Below are positions 6,120-9,649 of a stretch of DNA of 9,649 nt, one piece after another; positions within the stretch are counted from its first letter, which is position 1; each line of letters opens with the position of its first letter. The stretch is from an uncultured Oscillospiraceae bacterium. GTDB lineage: Bacteria > Bacillota > Clostridia > Oscillospirales > Oscillospiraceae. The DNA lies in NCBI GenBank assembly GCA_958426425.1, contig CATZYY010000084.1:1-9649 (forward strand). Reading direction: 5' to 3'. The notes beneath the pieces are model-generated. The model saw nothing but the letters and a program-made list of their open reading frames with translations, searched no databases and was not told the origin of the DNA. Made by a program: the position numbers and the translations under genes.

Positions 6120-6404
6120 TCATTCCACGATGGCCAGGATGTCGTTCTGACGGACGACTACGTACTCCACGTCCTCCAGGGTGACCTTGGTGCCGGCATA
6201 CTGGCTGGTGATGACCTTATCGCCGGGCTTCACGGTCATGACCACGTCCTTGCCGTCCACGTTGCCGCCGGGGCCCACGGAGATGACTTCGGCCACGGAG
6301 GGCTTTTCCTTGGCGGAGCCGGTGAGGATGATGCCGCCCTTGGTGGTCTCCTCGGTCTCCACCATCTTCAGAATGACACGATCTGCAAGCGGAGTGAGTT
6401 TCAT
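6120..6404 (-). CDS. groS: Co-chaperonin GroES (Hsp10)
   Basis: GroES forms the heptameric lid of the GroEL chamber. The 94-residue product is of normal length. It begins MKLTPLADRVILK, the conserved N-terminal strand, followed by the mobile GroEL-binding loop ETTKGGIILTG (19-29), the GPGG segment (44-47), KPGDKVITSQYAGTKV (59-74), and a C-terminus ending NDILAIVE. The ATG at 6402-6404 has AAGGAGG 8 bases upstream. It is the first gene of the groESL operon, directly behind a CIRCE operator and a sigma-A-like promoter, and is followed by an unusually long spacer before groL. Confidence 0.98.
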   Translation of the reverse strand: MKLTPLADRVILKMVETEETTKGGIILTGSAKEKPSVAEVISVGPGGNVDGKDVVMTVKPGDKVITSQYAGTKVTLEDVEYVVVRQNDILAIVE

Positions 6405-6446
6405 GTTGGGTTCCTCCTTATAAATCTCAAAAGATTAAACGAATTT

Positions 6447-6483
6447 CAGCGTTAGCACTCAGCTCCTTCGAGTGCTAACGCTG
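6447..6483 (-). promoter_or_regulatory. CIRCE operator (HrcA binding site), extended arms
   Basis: The core TTAGCACTC - 9 bases - GAGTGCTAA (6452-6478) matches the CIRCE consensus exactly. The inverted symmetry continues to 14 bp per arm (6447-6460 with 6470-6483). It begins 2 bases downstream of the -10 box, in the transcribed leader of groS. In Firmicutes the HrcA repressor, itself dependent on GroEL, binds this element and releases it on heat or folding stress; hrcA is not in this window. The leader RNA can also form the same hairpin. Confidence 0.97.
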
Positions 6484-6485
6484 TT

Positions 6486-6514
6486 ATCATAGTACAGTCT
6501 ATCCAGTTTGTAAA
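6486..6514 (-). promoter_or_regulatory. Sigma-A promoter of groESL
   Basis: On the minus strand a -35 box TTTACA (6509-6514) and a -10 box TATGAT (6486-6491) are separated by exactly 17 bases. The start of transcription should fall near or within the left arm of CIRCE, so HrcA binding would block initiation or early elongation. This is the usual vegetative promoter plus repressor arrangement. Confidence 0.9.
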
Positions 6515-6610
6515 GGGGGAATTTCACAAAAGTTATGAAGAATTTGTAAATGTTCCACAAGAGCCTTGTCCATAGGAAAAAACAGGGAGAAAGCTGCGGC
6601 GCGGGGGCGT

Positions 6611-7534
6611 TTACCGGGCGGTGGCGTTGGGGTCGCAGCCCTTGGGACCAAAGAAATTCAGCCGTTTGTCCGCAAGGCGCATAGTCACTTCCCGGGAGCG
6701 GAAGCACTCTCCGTCCAGGCAGGTGACGATGTCCTCCGCGGACTGGATGCGGACCACCCGGGCGTTGGAGATCCGGGCCAGACGGGGCAGCTGGTCGGCC
6801 TTTCCGGCGGAGTACGCGCCGAAGAGCCGGGCAAAGGTGGCGCGGCTGACGTTATTGACCAGGACCGTGTGGAGCACCCCGTCGTCCATCCGGGCCCGGG
6901 GGATGGGGGTGGAGCCGCCGCCGTAGTAGCGGCCGTTGCACATGGAGATCAGGGCAAAATCCCCCTCCACCCGCTCCTCGTCCAGAAAGACGGTCCAGTG
7001 GTGGCCGATACCCCGAAAGAGAAAGTTCACCGCCACGGAGACCAGGTAGCTGCCCCGGCCGCTGAGCAGGGGGGAGGACCCCAACTGGTGGACGCTCTCA
7101 GCCACCTGGGCGTCGATGCCGTTGCACGCGATGGTGAGGCAGTACCGGCCGTTGCAGTCGATCAGGTCCAGAGGGAACACGTCTCCGTCCCAGAGAGCCT
7201 CCGCGTCGGAAAATTTCGCTATGTCCGCCCCGAAGTTCTTGAGAAAGTCGTTGCCGGTGCCGGCGGGGACGCAGGTCATGGCGGCGTTAGGGAAACCGGC
7301 CAGACCGTTGGCAACCTCATGAACGGTGCCGTCGCCGCCGCAGGCATAGACCCGCAGCGCCTCGCCCGTCTGGGCCAGGCGATGGGCCATTTCCGTGGCG
7401 CCGCCGGGCCGGTCCGTCAGCAGGCACTGGCACTCCAGCCCGTGGGCCTGCCGCAGCCGGTCCGCCATGTCGTAGATCCGGGCGGTCTGGTCCTTTTTTC
7501 CGGCGGCGGGGTTGATGATGAAGATGTGACGCAT
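6611..7534 (-). CDS. Diacylglycerol/lipid kinase-family protein (DagK/YegS/BmrU type)
   Basis: This is a 307-residue protein of typical family length. It carries the nucleotide-binding motifs NPAAGK (8-13), GGDGTVHEV (66-74) and PAGTGNDF (90-97), plus the later conserved segments CNGRYYGGG (199-207) and DGECF (274-278). Family members phosphorylate lipids such as diacylglycerol, undecaprenol or sphingoid bases at the inner face of the membrane; the substrate here cannot be read from the sequence. The start at the ATG 7532-7534 begins MRHIFIINP, where homology starts, with a GGGGG-rich weak ribosome site about 8 bases upstream. An upstream extension to 7654 overlaps the preceding gene out of frame and is rejected. 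It follows the RNA methyltransferase gene by 31 bases and is probably co-transcribed with it. No strong terminator follows, only a run of six T without a good stem. Confidence 0.93.
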   Translation of the reverse strand: MRHIFIINPAAGKKDQTARIYDMADRLRQAHGLECQCLLTDRPGGATEMAHRLAQTGEALRVYACGGDGTVHEVANGLAGFPNAAMTCVPAGTGNDFLKNFGADIAKFSDAEALWDGDVFPLDLIDCNGRYCLTIACNGIDAQVAESVHQLGSSPLLSGRGSYLVSVAVNFLFRGIGHHWTVFLDEERVEGDFALISMCNGRYYGGGSTPIPRARMDDGVLHTVLVNNVSRATFARLFGAYSAGKADQLPRLARISNARVVRIQSAEDIVTCLDGECFRSREVTMRLADKRLNFFGPKGCDPNATAR

Positions 7535-7565
7535 GGCCGCGTCCCCCTGTCTTGTGGTGATGAGG

Positions 7566-8675
7566 TTACTTTCCGTACTGGAACAGGTCACATTTGAGCA
7601 TACCGTTGTAGAGCTTGCGCTTTTTGTCCGCCGTCCGGCCGAAACACCGCTCAAATTCCGTGTGGGAGGAGAGCACCAGCACCCGCCACTTGGGCGGCAG
7701 CTGGGCCGCTGCGGCGCCGAAGCGGCGGTAGACCTCCTCCGCCTGGCTCTTTTCCAGCAGCCGCTCGCCGTAGGGCGGGTTGGTCACCAGCTGACCGTAC
7801 TCGCTGTCCCGGTGGAACGCCGCGGCGTCGGCCACCTCAAAGCGAATGCAGTCCTCCACACCGGCGAGAGCGGCGTTGTGGCCCGCCAGCTCCACCGCCG
7901 CCGGGTCGATATCCCCGCCCCAGATGTCGTAAGTGCCGTGGAACTCCTTGTCCTGGGCTTCGTCGGCGGCGTCCATCCACAGCCTGCTGTCCATGTTTTT
8001 CCACCGCTGGGCGGCAAAGCGCCGGTCCAGGCCCGGGGCCCGGTTCTTGGCAATCAGAGCCGCCTCGATGGGGATGGTGCCGCTGCCGCAGAAGGGATCG
8101 CAGAAGGGGTCCTTCCCCCGGTAGCGGGAGAGGAGCACCAGCGCCGCCGCCAAAGTTTCCCGCAGAGGCGCGCCCATGTTTCTGGCCCGGTAGCCCCGCT
8201 TGTACAGGCCTTCTCCGGAGGTGTCCAGATACAGCGTGGCGGTGTCCTTGACGATGGAGAACTGGATTTGGTAGCGGCTGCCGGTCTCCGGCAGGGTCTC
8301 CAGCCCATAGACCCGGCCCAGACGCTGGGCAGAGGCCTTTTTCACGATGGCCTGACAGGCCGGAACGGAGTGGAGGGTGGAATTCAGAGAGTAGCCCTTT
8401 ACCGGGAATTCCCCGTCCCTTGGGATAAAGTCTTCCCAGGGCAGGGCCGCCGTGCCCTGGAACAGCGCCTCAAAGTCCCGGGCCGGGAAGGACCCCAGCT
8501 CCATCAGCACCCGGGCGCCGCACCGCAGGCCGATGTTCAGCCGGGCGATGTCCGCCATGGTGCCGGTACAGTGGACCCGGCCGTTTTCCGCCCGGACGTC
8601 TGCCATACCCATGCGGCGCATCTCCTCGGCCACCAGGCCCTCCAGACCCAAAAGACACGGGACCGTCAATGTCAT
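7566..8675 (-). CDS. THUMP-domain RNA N2-guanine methyltransferase (RlmL/YpsC-like)
   Basis: This 369-residue protein is organised like the RlmL N-terminal half and B. subtilis YpsC. An N-terminal ferredoxin-like/THUMP RNA-binding region (about 1-155) begins LTVPCLLGLEGLVAEEM. It is followed by the segment GLYKRGYR (156-163) and a Rossmann methyltransferase domain with SAM motif I DPFCGSGTIPIEAA (193-206), an acidic GGDIDP motif (253-258) and the catalytic NPPYGERL (299-306). The Asn-Pro-Pro-Tyr motif is characteristic of enzymes methylating exocyclic amino groups. By family it probably makes m2G in 23S rRNA, although related THUMP enzymes act on tRNA. It lacks the second methyltransferase domain of enterobacterial RlmL, as Firmicutes homologues do. 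The start ATG 8673-8675 has GGAAGGAGG 8 bases upstream. It is the first gene of a two-gene unit with the lipid kinase-like gene and is divergent from the NfeD gene. Confidence 0.93.
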   Translation of the reverse strand: MTLTVPCLLGLEGLVAEEMRRMGMADVRAENGRVHCTGTMADIARLNIGLRCGARVLMELGSFPARDFEALFQGTAALPWEDFIPRDGEFPVKGYSLNSTLHSVPACQAIVKKASAQRLGRVYGLETLPETGSRYQIQFSIVKDTATLYLDTSGEGLYKRGYRARNMGAPLRETLAAALVLLSRYRGKDPFCDPFCGSGTIPIEAALIAKNRAPGLDRRFAAQRWKNMDSRLWMDAADEAQDKEFHGTYDIWGGDIDPAAVELAGHNAALAGVEDCIRFEVADAAAFHRDSEYGQLVTNPPYGERLLEKSQAEEVYRRFGAAAAQLPPKWRVLVLSSHTEFERCFGRTADKKRKLYNGMLKCDLFQYGK

Positions 8676-8716
8676 GGGACCCGCCTCCTTCCAAATATAA
8701 ATCTCAGTATGAGAGC

Positions 8717-8745
8717 AGTATAGCAGGAAACCCGTCTCAGCGCAA
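8717..8745 (-). promoter_or_regulatory. Promoter for the methyltransferase-lipid kinase unit
   Basis: On the minus strand the -10 box TATACT (8717-8722) lies 17 bases from a weaker -35 TTGCGC (8740-8745). The predicted start near 8710 leaves a leader of about 35 bases containing the AGGAGG site. Confidence 0.7.
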
Positions 8746-8805
8746 CGAGGACCGCAATTTACCAGGGATTGTTACCAAAATGAAATAGCTTTTGGGCGGA
8801 CTCTG

Positions 8806-8814
8806 TGGTACACT
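8806..8814 (+). promoter_or_regulatory. Possible extended -10 promoter for the nfeD-stomatin pair
   Basis: TGGTACACT (8806-8814) fits an extended -10 element (TG, one base, TACACT) about 50 bases before the probable start of the NfeD-like gene. The sequence at the matching -35 position (TAGCTT, 8786-8791) is poor, so the call is tentative. Confidence 0.45.
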
Positions 8815-8866
8815 GTTGCCAACAAGCCATGTGCTCGCTGCAGGCGGGACGGAAGGAGGCATTTTT

Positions 8867-9343
8867 TTGATTGAATTTTTACAGAGCATTGATCTGCCGG
8901 TGTGGCTGTGGCTGATTGCTCTGGTGATTTTCGGCGTGGTGGAGGCGGCCACGGCGGGACTGGTGTGCATCTGGTTTGCCATGGGTGCTATGGCGGCGCT
9001 GCTGGCGGCGCTGGTGGGCACCGGCGTGGTGGAGCAGGTGGTGGTATTTGCGGTGGTGTCCGCCGCAACTCTGGCCGCCACACGGCCTCTGGTCCGGCGG
9101 ATGACCGCCGGAAAAGCCGTGGCTACCAACGCTGACCGGGTGCTGGGCGCCGCAGCCAAGGTGACGGAGACCATTGACAATGAAAACTCCGCCGGCGCCG
9201 TCTATGTGGACGGCAAGACCTGGACCGCCCGCAGTGCCGACGGTTCGGTGATTCCCGCCGGGGAGCAGGTGGAAGTCATATCCATGGAAGGCGTGAAGCT
9301 GTTCGTAAAGCTATGTGAAAAAACGGAGGGAGCTAAGGTATGA
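8867..9343 (+). CDS. NfeD-like membrane protein, short form
   Basis: This is a 158-residue protein with three hydrophobic spans at about residues 11-30, 31-52 and 55-72. They are followed by a basic turn (RPLVRRM) and a soluble C-terminal domain (about 90-150) with the NfeD OB-fold pattern AGAVYVDGKTWTARSADG (109-126), then IPAGEQVEVISMEGVKLFV. Short NfeD proteins are thought to partner stomatin/SPFH proteins in membrane microdomain organisation, and a stomatin gene overlaps directly downstream. The start is most likely TTG at 8867-8869, because AAGGAGG ends 7 bases before it and no ATG or GTG is near. An in-frame TTG at 8792 lies upstream of the likely promoter and lacks a ribosome site. The start is preceded by a run of T residues (8862-8868). 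Confidence 0.9.
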   Translation: MIEFLQSIDLPVWLWLIALVIFGVVEAATAGLVCIWFAMGAMAALLAALVGTGVVEQVVVFAVVSAATLAATRPLVRRMTAGKAVATNADRVLGAAAKVTETIDNENSAGAVYVDGKTWTARSADGSVIPAGEQVEVISMEGVKLFVKLCEKTEGAKV

Positions 9344-9649
9344 ACATGGGAAATCTCATCAGCGTGGCTGTGGTCGTGATTTTGATTCTGCTGATTTTGG
9401 TGCTGGTCATCAGCAACATTCACATCGTCCAGCAGTCCCGGGCCTATGTGGTGGAGCGGCTGGGTGCCTTCCACACGGTGTGGAACGTGGGACTGCACTT
9501 CAAAATCCCCTTCATCATGCGGGTGGCTAAGAAAGTGTCCCTAAAGGAGCAGGTGGCGGACTTCGCCCCCCAACCGGTCATCACCAAGGACAATGTCACC
9601 ATGCAGATCGACACCGTCATCTACTTCCAGATCACGGACCCCAAGCTGT
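9340..9649 (+). CDS. Stomatin/SPFH (band 7) family protein, 3' end beyond window
   Basis: The first 103 residues are present. A short N-terminal stretch MNMGNLIS leads into a single hydrophobic anchor (about 8-26), followed by the start of the SPFH domain: IVQQSRAYVVERLGAF (29-44), VGLHFKIPF (50-58) and TMQIDTVIYFQITDPKL (87-103). These match prokaryotic stomatin-like proteins (QmcA/slipin type), which oligomerise on the membrane. The ATG at 9340-9342 overlaps the TGA of the NfeD gene (ATGA), and GGAGG lies about 10 bases upstream; a second ATG at 9346 is possible. The order nfeD then stomatin in one operon supports the assignment. The gene is open to the window edge. Confidence 0.93.
   Translation, partial: MNMGNLISVAVVVILILLILVLVISNIHIVQQSRAYVVERLGAFHTVWNVGLHFKIPFIMRVAKKVSLKEQVADFAPQPVITKDNVTMQIDTVIYFQITDPKL

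Noticed and set aside
5839..6121. CRISPR-like array in the groS-groL spacer
   Set aside because: The structures are differing inverted repeats, not regularly spaced identical direct repeats, and no cas genes are present.
6577..6610. Intrinsic terminator after the lipid kinase-like gene
   Set aside because: Six T residues follow on the minus strand, but the GC-rich bases before them do not form a stable self-complementary stem.
6566..7597. 343-codon plus-strand frame opposite the lipid kinase-like gene
   Set aside because: Its residues are Gly/Val/Ala/Arg-rich without family motifs, and the opposite strand carries GGDGT and PAGTGND motifs in a complete gene.
7533..8723. 396-codon plus-strand frame opposite the RNA methyltransferase gene
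   Set aside because: It is antisense to a gene with clear family motifs, shows no recognisable domain, and is the kind of long open frame expected opposite GC-rich coding sequence.

Overview
The window looks like a chromosomal housekeeping segment from a GC-rich member of the Clostridia, most likely an Oscillospiraceae-type gut bacterium. The evidence is strong AGGAGG-type ribosome binding sites, a HrcA/CIRCE-controlled groESL operon, a Gram-positive set of neighbours, high GC coding sequence, and a GroEL tail ending in GGMY. The taxonomic assignment is inference; no database search was possible.

Layout on the minus strand, in the direction of transcription from the right: (1) from a sigma-A-like promoter at 8717-8745, a THUMP-type RNA methyltransferase (RlmL/YpsC family, 7566-8675) is followed after 31 bases by a diacylglycerol/lipid kinase-family protein (6611-7534). 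(2) A near-consensus promoter (6486-6514) and a perfect, extended CIRCE operator (6447-6483) drive groS (6120-6404). A 327-base spacer full of hairpins follows, then groL (4167-5792), closed by a strong intrinsic terminator (4113-4146). (3) A separate promoter (3970-3998) drives three overlapping genes: a MoxR-type AAA+ ATPase (2953-3912), a DUF58 protein (1686-2963) and a polytopic membrane protein with a DUF4129-like tail (338-1693). (4) A textbook promoter (194-222) drives elongator tRNA-Met(CAU) and then tRNA-Glu(UUC), which runs off the left edge. A perfect GAAA-capped hairpin lies between the two tRNAs.

On the plus strand at the right end, divergent from the methyltransferase gene, a short NfeD-like membrane protein (8867-9343, probable TTG start) overlaps by four bases a stomatin/SPFH-family protein (from 9340) that runs off the right edge. 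This is the familiar NfeD-stomatin pair.

Most of the window is recognisable core biology. The most unusual part is the groS-groL spacer (5793-6119). groESL genes are normally separated by only a few tens of bases, but here about 330 bases hold seven perfect or near-perfect hairpins and a pair of 9-bp inverted repeats bracketing a 106-base unit. It could be a miniature mobile or intergenic repeat, or an RNA structure that adjusts the GroES:GroEL ratio. The sequence alone does not decide between these. The second point of interest is the MoxR-DUF58-DUF4129 operon, which lacks the transglutaminase gene that commonly accompanies this set.
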